Part shown: positions 8,525 through 17,247 of the stretch, one piece after another
Position numbering within the stretch: position 1 is the first letter of the stretch
Layout of the letters: every line of letters begins with the position of its first letter
Assembly (NCBI GenBank): GCA_965119685.1
Contig: OZ221971.1
Coordinates: 372,001 to 436,000 of the forward strand
Direction of reading: 5' to 3'
DNA length: 64,000 nucleotides
From: Merdibacter sp965119685
GTDB taxonomy: Bacteria > Bacillota_I > Bacilli_A > Erysipelotrichales > Erysipelotrichaceae
Made by a program: the position numbers and the translations under genes
Notes under the pieces: generated by a model
Told to the model about the DNA's origin: nothing
Database searches by the model: none
Seen by the model: only the letters and a program-made list of their open reading frames with translations

Positions 8525-9445
8525 TTATAATAAGATGCCCAGCATCAGCGGAATGCTCACCACCGACAGCAGCGTTGTCAAAAAGACGCCTGCCGATGCC
8601 AAGCCGTCATTCGCATGAACCTCTTTCGCCATGACGACGATCATCGAACCTGCCGGCAGCGCCCCCGAGATCACTAACAGCTCCCGGTTAAACGCAGAGA
8701 TTGGCAAAGGCAATGTGATCAGTGCGATCAGCACCGGCAATAAGATCAGCCGCAGCACGACCACGAGGTTGATATTCCTGCTTTTGAGCACATCCTTCCA
8801 AGAGGCATTCGCTAACGACACGCCAATGACGATCATGCTTAACGGTACGCAGGCATCGCCCAAGACAGAGAAGAAATCGGCGGCTCGCTCAGGTATTGAG
8901 AGATTGCCGAAATAGATGATGAGCGCCACAATCGAACTGATCGTGCCGACGGAGAAGAAATCCTTGAGCGTCATCTTCTGCTTCGTTCCCTTTTGTAACA
9001 GAGAACGTCCATAGGTAAAGATCAACACATTGAACGGCAGATGCATCAGCGAAAAGACAAACACTGAAAAATCACCGTAAAGCGCCCGTAAAATCGGATA
9101 ACCGACAAAGGCTGTATTGGCAAACACCAAAATCATCCGGCAGATGGATACCTCTTCCTTATCCGCCTTGCTTTTCACATACAGCAGGGAGGCGATAGCG
9201 ATGAGCAGCACATACAGCAAAATTCCGCACAACAGCGCTTCGATGACCGTATCCCCCTGTGCCTGCAAGCCGCTGCTGCACACCGAGCTGATGACTAACG
9301 CCGGGTTAAAGACATGAACGACAAGCGTCGACAGCACCGAGCTGCCTTTGGCGTCTAACAGATGCAGCTTGGTGAGCGCCCACCCTAACAGGATCAGCGC
9401 GCTGAGCTCCAGCATGACGCCAAGCAAAATTCCCGTGTCGATCAT
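8525..9445 (-). CDS. AEC (auxin efflux carrier) family transporter, 306 aa
   Basis: Integral membrane protein with about ten hydrophobic segments and the AEC features FANTAFVGYPIL near the middle and PAGSMIVVMAKE toward the end. AEC proteins are secondary carriers, in bacteria often of organic acids such as malate. Its ATG overlaps the stop of the EIIA-Glc gene (ATGA), so the two are translationally coupled, an unusual pairing. The transported compound is unknown. Confidence 0.85.
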   Translation of the reverse strand: MIDTGILLGVMLELSALILLGWALTKLHLLDAKGSSVLSTLVVHVFNPALVISSVCSSGLQAQGDTVIEALLCGILLYVLLIAIASLLYVKSKADKEEVSICRMILVFANTAFVGYPILRALYGDFSVFVFSLMHLPFNVLIFTYGRSLLQKGTKQKMTLKDFFSVGTISSIVALIIYFGNLSIPERAADFFSVLGDACVPLSMIVIGVSLANASWKDVLKSRNINLVVVLRLILLPVLIALITLPLPISAFNRELLVISGALPAGSMIVVMAKEVHANDGLASAGVFLTTLLSVVSIPLMLGILL

Positions 9446-9915
9446 CTGTACGTCAGGATATCGTCGATACCCGCTGTCACCTCACCTTCCTGTGCAAAAG
9501 CGACCTCTTTTGCCTGACCCTGCGAAGTGATGACACACATCGTGACATTGTCATAGTTCATCGCCTGAAGTGCATCGGCATCATAGCTCACCAGTACATC
9601 GCCACATTTGACACGATCACCCTGTTTCACCCGGCAGTGAAAGAGCGGTTCCTGTAGATTGACCGTATCTAAACCGATGTGAAGCAGCACCTCCATCTGA
9701 TTATCCATCGTAATGCCCACCGCATGATAAGTCGGCGCAAACACAACGCTGACCACGCCGTCGCAGGGAGAGACCACGGTGCCGTTTTCGGGCAGTATCG
9801 CCACGCCGTCTCCCATCATCTTCTGTGAAAAAACATCGTCGTTCACCTTTTCAATCGAAATGAAGCTGCCCGTTGCATATGCTTTCAGGCTATGTGTCTT
9901 CTTCTTAAAAAACAT
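9442..9915 (-). CDS. PTS glucose-family EIIA component (copy 1), 157 aa
   Basis: Stand-alone EIIA of the Glc family (Crr-like) that phosphorylates EIIB domains such as those of the alpha-glucoside permeases here. The active histidine is His79 in EVLLHIGLDTV, with His64 in PTYHAVGIT as the second conserved histidine. An upstream in-frame extension to 10056 exists, but the ATG at 9915 has an AAGGAGGAACC ribosome site and aligns exactly with copy 2 at 17248-17721. It leads a two-gene operon with the AEC transporter and is divergent from two RpiR regulators. Confidence 0.93.
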   Translation of the reverse strand: MFFKKKTHSLKAYATGSFISIEKVNDDVFSQKMMGDGVAILPENGTVVSPCDGVVSVVFAPTYHAVGITMDNQMEVLLHIGLDTVNLQEPLFHCRVKQGDRVKCGDVLVSYDADALQAMNYDNVTMCVITSQGQAKEVAFAQEGEVTAGIDDILTYR

Positions 9916-9994
9916 GGTTCCTCCTTGTCGTATATTTCCAATATCCATTATAATTAGGTAAGAGCATAACTGCAAACAGAAAGGATCTGATGCC

Positions 9995-10777
9995 ATGCTG
10001 AACCTGCATTTAGACAATGCCGTCATCCAAAGGCTGAGCGCCAACGAGCTGGCCATTCTCGAATATATTTACGAACACGCCGAGGACGTCGTTCACATGA
10101 GCATCCGCGAGCTGTCGCAGGCAGTTCCCTACTCCTCCGCCACCATCCTGCGCTTTTGCAAGAAGCTGGGTCTCTCCGGGTTTTCCGAATTGAAGTTCGC
10201 ACTGCGAAGCGAAGCCAAGGAAAGCACACCGGCTTCGGCAAAGCCGCAGAGGCTGAGCACGCAGATTCTCGTCGATAATATCGCCACCGAGGTGGAGGGC
10301 AGCGCACATCTGATTAGAAACGATCATTTTTGGGAGATCGTCTCGCTGTTAGCCAGCGATATGCCGATCTACTTATGGTCGCCCGGAGGCATTACCGCCA
10401 TCTTGATCGACTATCTGGAGAAAATGCTGTTTGTCTATGGCCGTCAAAAGGTGTATAAGCTGGAATCTGACCGCATGGCTCGTCACGTTTTACACAGCTT
10501 AGCCCCGCCGGCTATCTTCTTTGTCATCTCTGCCAGCGGTACCCATGAGCCCAGCATCCGCTTAGCGCGCATGGCCGCCGTCAAGGGACTGCATGTGATC
10601 GCCATCACGCCTTTCAACAACAATACGATTGCCCAGACCACCCGCTACAACCTGCATTTTTTCACCAATCAGCGAGAGAATGCCGGCGCCGACATCACCT
10701 CGCGCCTGCCGATCTTCTACATCCTCTCCATGCTGATTCGCTGTTACGCGGCATATGAAGGAGGTGAACGGCGATGA
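9995..10777 (+). CDS. RpiR-family transcriptional regulator (tandem copy A), 260 aa
   Basis: N-terminal RpiR HTH (about residues 1-75, with SSATILRFCKKLGLSGFSEL) and a C-terminal SIS sugar-isomerase fold (about 105-245; SASGTHEPSIRLARMAA is the sugar-phosphate loop). Such proteins sense a sugar phosphate. It is divergent from the EIIA-AEC pair and its stop overlaps the start of a second RpiR gene, so both are co-expressed. Probably controls the alpha-glucoside genes on either side. Confidence 0.88.
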   Translation: MLNLHLDNAVIQRLSANELAILEYIYEHAEDVVHMSIRELSQAVPYSSATILRFCKKLGLSGFSELKFALRSEAKESTPASAKPQRLSTQILVDNIATEVEGSAHLIRNDHFWEIVSLLASDMPIYLWSPGGITAILIDYLEKMLFVYGRQKVYKLESDRMARHVLHSLAPPAIFFVISASGTHEPSIRLARMAAVKGLHVIAITPFNNNTIAQTTRYNLHFFTNQRENAGADITSRLPIFYILSMLIRCYAAYEGGERR

Positions 10778-11529
10778 TCCCTTTATTGCAGCAGGCTGCC
10801 GCCGGGCCTTTGACCGCATCGGAACAATTGCTGTTAGACTATATCTGCGAGCAGCCCGAGCGCTTTCTGCATCAAACGCTGCAAGACATCTGTGCGCGGC
10901 TCTATATCTCCAATGCGACCATCGTGCGCTTTTGTCAAAAGCAGGGGTTCCGCGGCTTTCATGAGTTTAAATTCGCCCTGCGCGCACAGCTGGACAAACA
11001 TGGCGGCGAAAAGGAAGACGAAGCGCTGTTTGAACAAAACCTCGCCGTATTCAAAGATGCTCTTCACGGCGCCGACATTACCCGGCTGGAAAAGCTGTAT
11101 CAGATGATCCACTCCCATACGACGCTCTATATCTACGGCTCTGCCATGAGCTCCATCCCGGCGCATTATCTCTACTCCGTCCTCTCCTCGCTGGACTATG
11201 CCTGCATCTTTGTCGACTGGCGCCATCTCCTGCAGGGAATCGTTCAGTATCCCGCCAAAGACGCCCTGTTCATCCTGATGCTCTCTCATGGCAGCGTGGA
11301 GCGCTATGGAGAGATCCTGCGGATGCTGCACGACAATCAAAGCGATGTCGTCGTCATCTGCGATGAACAAAGCGATCTGCTCAGCTCCTATGCCACCATA
11401 TTCCTCAATGCCAGCGAACGCTCCGTCCTCGTCAACAATGTCGATTTCAGCTTTAAGCTCAACACGCTCATCCTCATACAGCTGCTCATCGACATGATTT
11501 ATACCAGAACAGACCACAGGCAGCAGTAA
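10774..11529 (+). CDS. RpiR-family transcriptional regulator (tandem copy B), 251 aa
   Basis: Second RpiR protein directly downstream of the first, overlapping by four bases. HTH about residues 1-75 (YISNATIVRFCQKQGFRGFHEF), SIS-like domain about 95-240 with the loop MLSHGSVERYGEI. Start codon 10774 has a perfect GGAGGTG site. The two tandem regulators share only moderate similarity and could form a heteromer or respond to different sugar phosphates. It converges on the EIICB gene. Confidence 0.87.
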   Translation: MIPLLQQAAAGPLTASEQLLLDYICEQPERFLHQTLQDICARLYISNATIVRFCQKQGFRGFHEFKFALRAQLDKHGGEKEDEALFEQNLAVFKDALHGADITRLEKLYQMIHSHTTLYIYGSAMSSIPAHYLYSVLSSLDYACIFVDWRHLLQGIVQYPAKDALFILMLSHGSVERYGEILRMLHDNQSDVVVICDEQSDLLSSYATIFLNASERSVLVNNVDFSFKLNTLILIQLLIDMIYTRTDHRQQ

Positions 11530-11548
11530 AGATCACTGCTGCCTGTTT
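11517..11548. terminator. Hairpin between convergent RpiR and EIICB genes
   Basis: Perfect stem CAGGCAGCAGT / ACTGCTGCCTG with a 7-base loop, followed on the plus strand by a short GTTT. It contains the stop codon of the RpiR gene. Strong stem but weak T tract. Confidence 0.55.
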
Positions 11549-11555
11549 GACGTTA

Positions 11556-13079
11556 TCAGTATTTCATAACCTCGCGAACGGCATTGGCGATCCCTTCGAC
11601 CTTCGGGCCGTAGATGACCTGAATATGTGTTTCGCTGGGTTTGACGATTCCCATAGAGCCGGTCTTTTTCAAAAGATCCTCTTTGATTAAGGACATATCC
11701 TTGACATCGACACGTAAGCGGGAAATACAGTTGTTTACGGTGACGACGTTGTCAAAGCCGCCCAATCCTTCAATTACCTGTGCCGCGATCTGATGCTGTT
11801 TCTCATCAGCACCCGCCGCAGACGCGCCCTGTGTCTCTTCCTCCTCGGCAACATCGATGGAAATCTTCTTTCTGCTCAAATACCATTTGAACACGAAGTA
11901 ATAGATAAAGGCATAGAAGATACCGACTACGATGACCCAATACCAGTTGGAACCCGGCTGGAAGACACCCCAGATGAAGAAGTCGATAATGCCGCCGCCG
12001 GTATTACCGATGATGACGCCGAGTACAGACATCAGCATGAAGGAGATACCGCCCATGATGGAATGGAAGACGAACAGTACCGGAGCGATGAACATGAAAG
12101 AGAATTCCAACGGTTCCGTGATACCGGATACGAAGCTGGCGGCGACACCCGCGATCATCAGCGCTTTCACCTTCCCCTTCTTTTCCGCAGGGGATGTACG
12201 ATAGATCGCCAATGCGGCTGCCGGCAGACCGAACATCATAAATGGCATCTTTCCCTGACCCAAAAACTGGGTGAACGGCTGCAAGTCGGAAAGTGGTACC
12301 TGATCGATATATTGCAGGAAGATGTTCAGGCAGCCTTCCACACCGTCATACACACCGCCCAGCGGCGTTGTACGAAACAGAGAATTCAGCACATGGTGCA
12401 GGCCGGTCGGAATGAGCAGACGCTCCAAGGTACCGAAGATGAATACGCCCAATGCCCCGAGAGCGTGAATCAGATCACCCAGGGCGTTGATTCCTACGGA
12501 GATCGGCTCCCAAACCAACGGAATGACTAAACCGATGACAGCCATGGACATGATAACCGCTAAGGCGACGAAACGCTTGCCGCCATAGAATGCGATCGCT
12601 GCCGGGAACTGAACCTTATGATACTTGTTATGCAGCCAAGTGGTCATCAAACCGGAGATGATACCGCCCAAAGCGCCCATGTTTACCGTTTCGATACCCA
12701 GGGTGGCGGCGATGTTCAGTGCGCTGAAATCCATAAAGCCGGATTGAATCGTACACTGGCTTGCAACTAAGAATGCGTAGTAGCCAAGGAATCCGGCAAA
12801 GGCGGCAACCTCTTTGTCTTCCTTTGCAAGACCCATAGCGATGGAAATGGAGAACAATACCGGCAGCAGCGTAAAGACGATGTTGCTGACCTTGTTCAGC
12901 GTGGAGACGATAAAGTACGGCACTCCGCTCCCCAAAAACGGAATGACATTGACCACCTGCTCTTTCATCAATGCAGATGTCAGACCCAAGACGATACCGC
13001 AGGCCGCGAGGGCGGCGATCGGCATCATCAGACTTCTTCCCAGATCGGAGAAGAAGTTCATGATTTTCCCTTTCTTCAT
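11556..13079 (-). CDS. PTS alpha-glucoside/maltose EIICB permease (copy 1), 507 aa
   Basis: Glc-family permease of the MalX/GlvC type. The EIIC part spans about residues 1-400 with ten or so membrane segments and family motifs IPTGLHHVLNSLF and GITEPLEFSFMF. The EIIB domain is C-terminal with the phospho-cysteine in VTVNNCISRLRVDV. It lacks its own EIIA, so one of the two separate EIIA-Glc proteins must serve it. The reading frame extends upstream to 13151, but the ATG at 13079 has an AAAGGG site and gives the normal start. It follows GH4 copy 1 in the same direction, an alpha-glucoside uptake and cleavage pair. Confidence 0.9.
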   Translation of the reverse strand: MKKGKIMNFFSDLGRSLMMPIAALAACGIVLGLTSALMKEQVVNVIPFLGSGVPYFIVSTLNKVSNIVFTLLPVLFSISIAMGLAKEDKEVAAFAGFLGYYAFLVASQCTIQSGFMDFSALNIAATLGIETVNMGALGGIISGLMTTWLHNKYHKVQFPAAIAFYGGKRFVALAVIMSMAVIGLVIPLVWEPISVGINALGDLIHALGALGVFIFGTLERLLIPTGLHHVLNSLFRTTPLGGVYDGVEGCLNIFLQYIDQVPLSDLQPFTQFLGQGKMPFMMFGLPAAALAIYRTSPAEKKGKVKALMIAGVAASFVSGITEPLEFSFMFIAPVLFVFHSIMGGISFMLMSVLGVIIGNTGGGIIDFFIWGVFQPGSNWYWVIVVGIFYAFIYYFVFKWYLSRKKISIDVAEEEETQGASAAGADEKQHQIAAQVIEGLGGFDNVVTVNNCISRLRVDVKDMSLIKEDLLKKTGSMGIVKPSETHIQVIYGPKVEGIANAVREVMKY

Positions 13080-13122
13080 TTGTATCCCTTTCTTTGTATG
13101 TCTGTAATCATTTACAACTGAC

Positions 13123-13164
13123 GACTGCCGTCCAATCGTCGTGATGCGCATTGTGACGGCAGTC
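13123..13164 (-). promoter_or_regulatory. Intercistronic hairpin between GH4 copy 1 and EIICB
   Basis: Ten-base inverted repeat GACTGCCGTC / GACGGCAGTC with a 22-base loop. No T tract follows, so it may set mRNA stability or allow partial termination between enzyme and permease. Confidence 0.5.
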
Positions 13165-13188
13165 CGCTGTTTCCTTCAATACTATTGT

Positions 13189-14514
13189 TTACTTCAACTC
13201 CGGCCACATGCCCTTGTTCGCTTCAATCAATGCGTCCAGCACCTTGCGCGCTTTCTTCGCATCATTTACCAATCGATTCAGCGTAAATGCCTGTAACGCT
13301 TTCTGATACGAATGCTCATAGAACGCATCTACCAGCAGTTTCTCACACGATACCTGCTGTACCAGCAAGCCTAAGTAGAACTGCGGTATACTTCCTACTC
13401 TCATCGGTCTCGGTCCGTTGATTCCCAACTCACATACGACCTCTACCATCGCATCCTTCTGCATGTTTGCGATCGCTCCGTCATTCTCCACAATCAGGAT
13501 GAAGCGGCCGTTCGTATTGTAGGCAATCGCCTCCGCTACCTTGATCATCATCTCTGCATGCGCATCCGAGATCGCATGGAACTTATCTCCCAGCTTGCCT
13601 TCCTTGATGACTTCCTCGCACTCCTTGAATACACGTGCTTCTCGTCCTGCCATGACCTCATCCGCTCTGGTGAAGTTTGGATCCAGATGGCTTACCTTGT
13701 ATTCTGGATACAGATAGTAACCGTCATACGTGTTTGGCAGATAATCCGGGAAATCCTCCATCATCGTCTGTACGAAGCCATACGTATCTAACCATGACTG
13801 ATCTCTCTGCTCCGCATCCTGCGGCAAGAAGCCCTTTTCCTTCACGATCTCACGGATCTTCGGCAGCAAGTCCTCGCCGGTGTTCTTATCATACACATGC
13901 GTAAACCATCCATAGTGATTCAATCCGAAGTATACCGGATCGAGATCCTCCCATGAGCAGCCTAACAGACGGCTGGTGGAACGCACGACGTTTTCCGGCT
14001 GGTCGCAGATGTTGAGGATGCGCTTATCCTGCGGGAATTCACGGCGCAATGCCTCAGCGACGATCGCTGCCGGGTTGGAATAGTTCAAGATCCATGCGTT
14101 TGGCGAATATTCGCGGATCTGATGAATCGCTTCGATCATGTCCACGCAGGAACGCAGACCGTATGCCATACCGCCGGCACCGCAGGTCTCCTGACCGATC
14201 ATGCCCATGCCCAATGGGATGTGCTCATCCTGACGGCGCATCGGCAGACCGCCGGCACGCATCTGCATGAAGATGAAGTCCATGTTTTCATAAGCGGTTT
14301 TCGGATCGGTAGTATAAGCAAATTCCAGCTCCGGATAACGCTCGGAGAACATGATGTCTCCGTATTTGCCGATCGGCTCCTGACGCTTAGCGTCGATATC
14401 GAAGAGAACCAGCTTGTTGAGCGGGAATTCCTCTTTCAGACGGACAAAGGATTTCAAAAAGCCCAGCGTATAGGTGCTTCCTCCTCCGACGATACATACA
14501 TTAAACTTTTTCAT
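13189..14514 (-). CDS. GH4 6-phospho-alpha-glucosidase (duplicate 1), 441 aa
   Basis: NAD- and Mn-dependent glycosidase of family GH4 (GlvA type), which cleaves maltose 6'-phosphate and related phospho-alpha-glucosides. NAD loop CIVGGGSTYTLGF at the N-terminus, then QETCGAGG, NYSNPAAIVAEA, the metal-site cysteine in NICDQP and the histidine in GLNHYGWFTH. Two start codons are possible; the ATG at 14514 sits 8 bases from GAGGAG and matches the second copy, whereas 14520 is only 2 bases away. The protein is identical to the copy at 17803-19128. It precedes the EIICB gene. Confidence 0.93.
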   Translation of the reverse strand: MKKFNVCIVGGGSTYTLGFLKSFVRLKEEFPLNKLVLFDIDAKRQEPIGKYGDIMFSERYPELEFAYTTDPKTAYENMDFIFMQMRAGGLPMRRQDEHIPLGMGMIGQETCGAGGMAYGLRSCVDMIEAIHQIREYSPNAWILNYSNPAAIVAEALRREFPQDKRILNICDQPENVVRSTSRLLGCSWEDLDPVYFGLNHYGWFTHVYDKNTGEDLLPKIREIVKEKGFLPQDAEQRDQSWLDTYGFVQTMMEDFPDYLPNTYDGYYLYPEYKVSHLDPNFTRADEVMAGREARVFKECEEVIKEGKLGDKFHAISDAHAEMMIKVAEAIAYNTNGRFILIVENDGAIANMQKDAMVEVVCELGINGPRPMRVGSIPQFYLGLLVQQVSCEKLLVDAFYEHSYQKALQAFTLNRLVNDAKKARKVLDALIEANKGMWPELK

Positions 14515-14520
14515 ATTCAT

Positions 14521-14700
14521 CTCTCCTCACTCTCTTGCAGGGCCCTTGCTTGAGTACGCTCTTACTATACGCAAAAACCACAGCAATGTAAATAATAACC
14601 GAATATATAGATTGTAATCCCTTTCTATAATATTTGTAACTATATTAGTTATATTTTACATTATCGTGAATCGATGCTTTTCCATCTGTCATATCCGGCT
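14521..14700. promoter_or_regulatory. Upstream region of GH4 copy 1 with TTGTAA-type repeats
   Basis: AT-rich leader containing a TAACTA-TAT-TAGTTA palindrome at 14637-14651 next to TTGTAA and TTTACA words. Similar TTGTAA/TTACAA words occur upstream of the GH4 operon at 23185-23204 and before the second EIICB gene, so they could be RpiR operators (inference). Confidence 0.35.
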
Positions 14701-14824
14701 TTGTTTTCTTCTCTATTTACTTTCGCCCGCGGTCATTCACAGTTTTGCATCCCAGATGCTTTGATTTTCTTTAACGATGATCATCTGCACTTTCATAAGA
14801 GTGCTTTCGCCGCTTGTTGCATAT

Positions 14825-14852
14825 AAAAAGACCGCCTGTATCACAGACAGTC
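14825..14852 (-). terminator. Rho-independent terminator of the HAD gene
   Basis: On the minus strand GACTGTCTG pairs with CAGGCGGTC (some G-U pairs) and is followed by TTTTT. It is about 80 bases past the HAD stop. Confidence 0.65.
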
Positions 14853-14930
14853 CTCCCCAATCAAAAGTTACTCCCATGCGCCGCATGTTCGCTTATCCAT
14901 GACATCCTCCGCGCATGTTCTCCCTTGTGA

Positions 14931-15665
14931 CTATGCGATCGGCTCCAATTCCTCGCACCACTTGGCAAACTGTGCCAAGCTGCCCATGACAAAGGCGTCT
15001 GTCGGCAGCTTTTTAGGATTCAGCAGGCAGTCCTCAATCAGCATCACCCGCATGCCCAGCGACGCGGCAATGCCATCCTCTCTCACATCATTGCCCACCA
15101 TGACACAGGATTGCGGCGCAACACCCAAGCGATCGCAGACTTCCTGATAATACTGCGGATTGGGCTTGGCATAGTGAGAATCCTCAAAGGTTGTCACTAA
15201 CGGAAAGCTTTCGGGATCGATGCCCAGCCAGCGTAAACGCGCATAAGTCGCAACCTGCGGAAAGATCGGATTGGTCGCCACCGCGCATTGATACCCCTTG
15301 CTGCGCAGCGTCTCGATGATCTGTCGGCTTACATCGCTCAGTTGACAGGCGCTGACACAATCGTTGAACTCATTATTGTAAAACGCATCAAACAGCATCT
15401 CGCATTGGTCATAATCCAGCGAGGTATACGTATTGAAATAGTTTTGGAACGCTTCCCTGTTCGTCATTTTGCCATTGTTGCTCATCATGCACTTCGTTCC
15501 TCCCCAGACCTGATACAACAGCTCCTTCGCTGTCATCAGCCCCGCCATGCGCTTACTCAGCCCTTGAAAATACACACGCTCAAACGCAGCCGTATCCATC
15601 GGCAGCAGCGTGCCGTCCAAATCGAATAAAAATGTCGTCTGTCCATTCAGCTTTCCAAATGCCAT
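14931..15665 (-). CDS. HAD-superfamily hydrolase, 244 aa
   Basis: Haloacid dehalogenase-fold phosphatase. Motif I is FLFDLDGTLLP (Asp15 and Asp17), motif II ATNPIF near 133, the lysine is in HYAKPNPQYY and motif IV is VGNDVREDG. A helical cap lies between motifs I and II (about residues 25-115). The ATG at 15665 is 7 bases after GGGGAG and is preferred to the GTG two codons earlier. It is a stand-alone gene with its own terminator, between the VapD module and GH4 copy 1. Substrate unknown; a sugar phosphate is plausible from context. Confidence 0.82.
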   Translation of the reverse strand: MAFGKLNGQTTFLFDLDGTLLPMDTAAFERVYFQGLSKRMAGLMTAKELLYQVWGGTKCMMSNNGKMTNREAFQNYFNTYTSLDYDQCEMLFDAFYNNEFNDCVSACQLSDVSRQIIETLRSKGYQCAVATNPIFPQVATYARLRWLGIDPESFPLVTTFEDSHYAKPNPQYYQEVCDRLGVAPQSCVMVGNDVREDGIAASLGMRVMLIEDCLLNPKKLPTDAFVMGSLAQFAKWCEELEPIA

Positions 15666-15859
15666 ACTCACTCTCCCCTTTGTGATTACCCCTATTTTAC
15701 CATAGCCGCATTCAATAGAAAACCTCTGCCTTTTTTCTCACAAAGCTTTCTCACAGACTATAAATATGATTCATGAACGCAAACAGGATGACTTTGATCA
15801 TCTTGATAGGAATGATTTAGCTCTGGCATTTCGATGTTTTCCATAGCTAAATGATACCG

Positions 15860-15928
15860 AAAAAATGCATCCTCTCTTTTGAGAGCAATGCATTTTTTGG
15901 CTATTTCTTATTTGTTACAGCCCCTTTT
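15860..15928. repeat. Right end of a terminator-carrying repeat element (partial copy)
   Basis: A hairpin AAAAAATGCAT ... ATGCATTTTTT (15860-15898, upper stem CTCTC/GAGAG) is followed 15 bases later by GTTACAGCCCCTTTT. The same arrangement closes the full elements at 31438-31634 and 60287-60471. I do not find the matching left end here. A further hairpin ATTTAGCT/AGCTAAAT lies just upstream (15815-15852). Confidence 0.55.
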
Positions 15929-15951
15929 ATTGTACGGTTCCTTGGGCGTTG

Positions 15952-16407
15952 TTATCGGCTCGTGTCGTGAGGGTCCCTGTGCGGCGGCTCAAGAATCTTG
16001 CTGTCCTCCAACGCCTGCAAGGCGCAACGCATGTTGAACATCTCCCTTTGGAGCGAGTGCGACTGCTGGCTTTCCGGCGCGAGTTCCTCCCCCTGCTTCA
16101 TCTGCAAGAGATGGGTAAGAATGTCATGCCGCTCGCCTACCTCAGTTACCGTAGCGACCTGCGCGGACTCAACGAACCAAGGGAACGTCGCTTGAAGGTT
16201 CTCGAAGATGGAGTACGCCTCGTAGTATGACATCCCATCAACAGTCTCATAGCCGGAATACTGCGTGTGTTCAAAGCCATTTTTCTCCATGAACAAGCGT
16301 ATGTCGTTCCAAGCGCGCTTGTACCCCGTCACGCTGTCTGACGGATAAAGGGACTTCAACCTTTTATCGTCCAAGTCGAAGTGAAACGCCTTCCTGCTAT
16401 GCTTCAT
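15952..16407 (-). CDS. vapD: VapD-family protein (Cas2-like ribonuclease toxin), 151 aa
   Basis: The first 95 residues fit VapD: KAFHFDLDDKRLKSLY with acidic residues Asp11 and Asp13, a YKRAWNDIRLFMEKNGFEHTQ helix, and the later ATFPWFVESAQVATV. VapD proteins share the Cas2 ferredoxin fold and cleave RNA in characterised members. A charged C-terminal extension of about 50 residues (QREMFNMRCALQALEDSK) is longer than the usual VapD length of 90-100. The ATG is 10 bases after the stop of the upstream small gene, a spacing typical of toxin-antitoxin pairs. Confidence 0.75.
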   Translation of the reverse strand: MKHSRKAFHFDLDDKRLKSLYPSDSVTGYKRAWNDIRLFMEKNGFEHTQYSGYETVDGMSYYEAYSIFENLQATFPWFVESAQVATVTEVGERHDILTHLLQMKQGEELAPESQQSHSLQREMFNMRCALQALEDSKILEPPHRDPHDTSR

Positions 16408-16417
16408 GCGAGCTTAT

Positions 16418-16744
16418 CTACACCGAAAGGCGATCAGGGTTCGTGCGGCGGATGACGTCGAGGCCGTCGAAGCCGTCTGTCGCGTCCTCAAACACGGTGA
16501 GCGACTTGACATTTTGCATGACCCACCTCGCCTTGGAAATGATGGAGAGCGCGAGGCACTGGGACTCGACCTCGCTGCCTTTTTTCGCCTTCCACGTGCC
16601 GCGCGCGATGCGCGTGACGCCGCACCTCTCGACGTTTTGGCCTACATAGTCATAGAGGGTATCAAGGTCGTAGCCGTTTTTCGCGGCCTTATCCCCATCG
16701 AACTCTATTGTAAAGCTCCAAGGTCTTCCTTTGTCTTTCTGCAT
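16418..16744 (-). CDS. Conserved small protein upstream of vapD, candidate antitoxin, 108 aa
   Basis: I do not recognise a named family. The protein reads RPWSFTIEFDGDKAA near the start, has an ARGTWKAKKGSE turn, then ALSIISKARWVMQNVKS and a C-terminal DVIRRTNPDRLSV. No membrane segment or signal peptide. Of several in-frame ATGs, the one at 16744 is best spaced (8 bases) from GGGAG. It is the first gene of a two-gene unit with vapD, the classical antitoxin-first order, so antitoxin function is inferred from position only. It differs from VapX of Haemophilus as far as I can judge. Confidence 0.6.
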   Translation of the reverse strand: MQKDKGRPWSFTIEFDGDKAAKNGYDLDTLYDYVGQNVERCGVTRIARGTWKAKKGSEVESQCLALSIISKARWVMQNVKSLTVFEDATDGFDGLDVIRRTNPDRLSV

Positions 16745-17160
16745 CGTCATTCTCCCTTTCATTAAACACAATCCTATATTCCTATTTTACTACATTCCCA
16801 CCATGCCATCAATACTGCTCGGCGTCTGCGTGCCGCGCCTCCGCCTTTTTTCTGACGAGCCTTTCTTTGCCCTCTGCATTCTCTCTGACATTTTTCATCT
16901 TTTGGGCAGGCAGCGCTTCGCCATTTGCTTCTTTCGTTCGTTCACTGCTCTTTGATTTTCCGCAATGATGAAAAAGATGCATGCAGATGATTGTGAATTT
17001 TAAACCCGCCTTTCAACGATCATGTGCGTGCTGACCGATACGTCTTTCTCTTTTCATGTGGATAGACAAAGAGGGTAATGTAAATGATAGTGGATTTAAA
17101 CCTCGCCTGATAATAGGAAGGCGTACCCTCAAACACCCACGCGTTAATTTAAATTACTGC
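16745..17160. repeat. Upstream region of the VapD module with a pair of imperfect direct repeats
   Basis: No gene is supported in this 416-base stretch. Two imperfect direct repeats occur at about 16986-17011 and 17083-17108, sharing ATGAT, GTG, ATTT, AAACC and CGCCT blocks. They lie upstream of the candidate antitoxin gene and could be binding sites for autoregulation (inference). Confidence 0.35.
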
Positions 17161-17182
17161 AAAAAGAGCGCCTGACGCGCTC
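17161..17182 (-). terminator. Terminator of the GH4-EIIA operon
   Basis: On the minus strand stem GAGCGC / GCGCTC, loop of 5, followed by TTTTT. It is 66 bases past the EIIA stop and ends the long leftward operon. Confidence 0.8.
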
Positions 17183-17247
17183 CTTTTATCGCTTTCCTCA
17201 CACGCGGCAACGCTCTCTCTTCATTGCCGGCATGCGCGGTATTTGCT

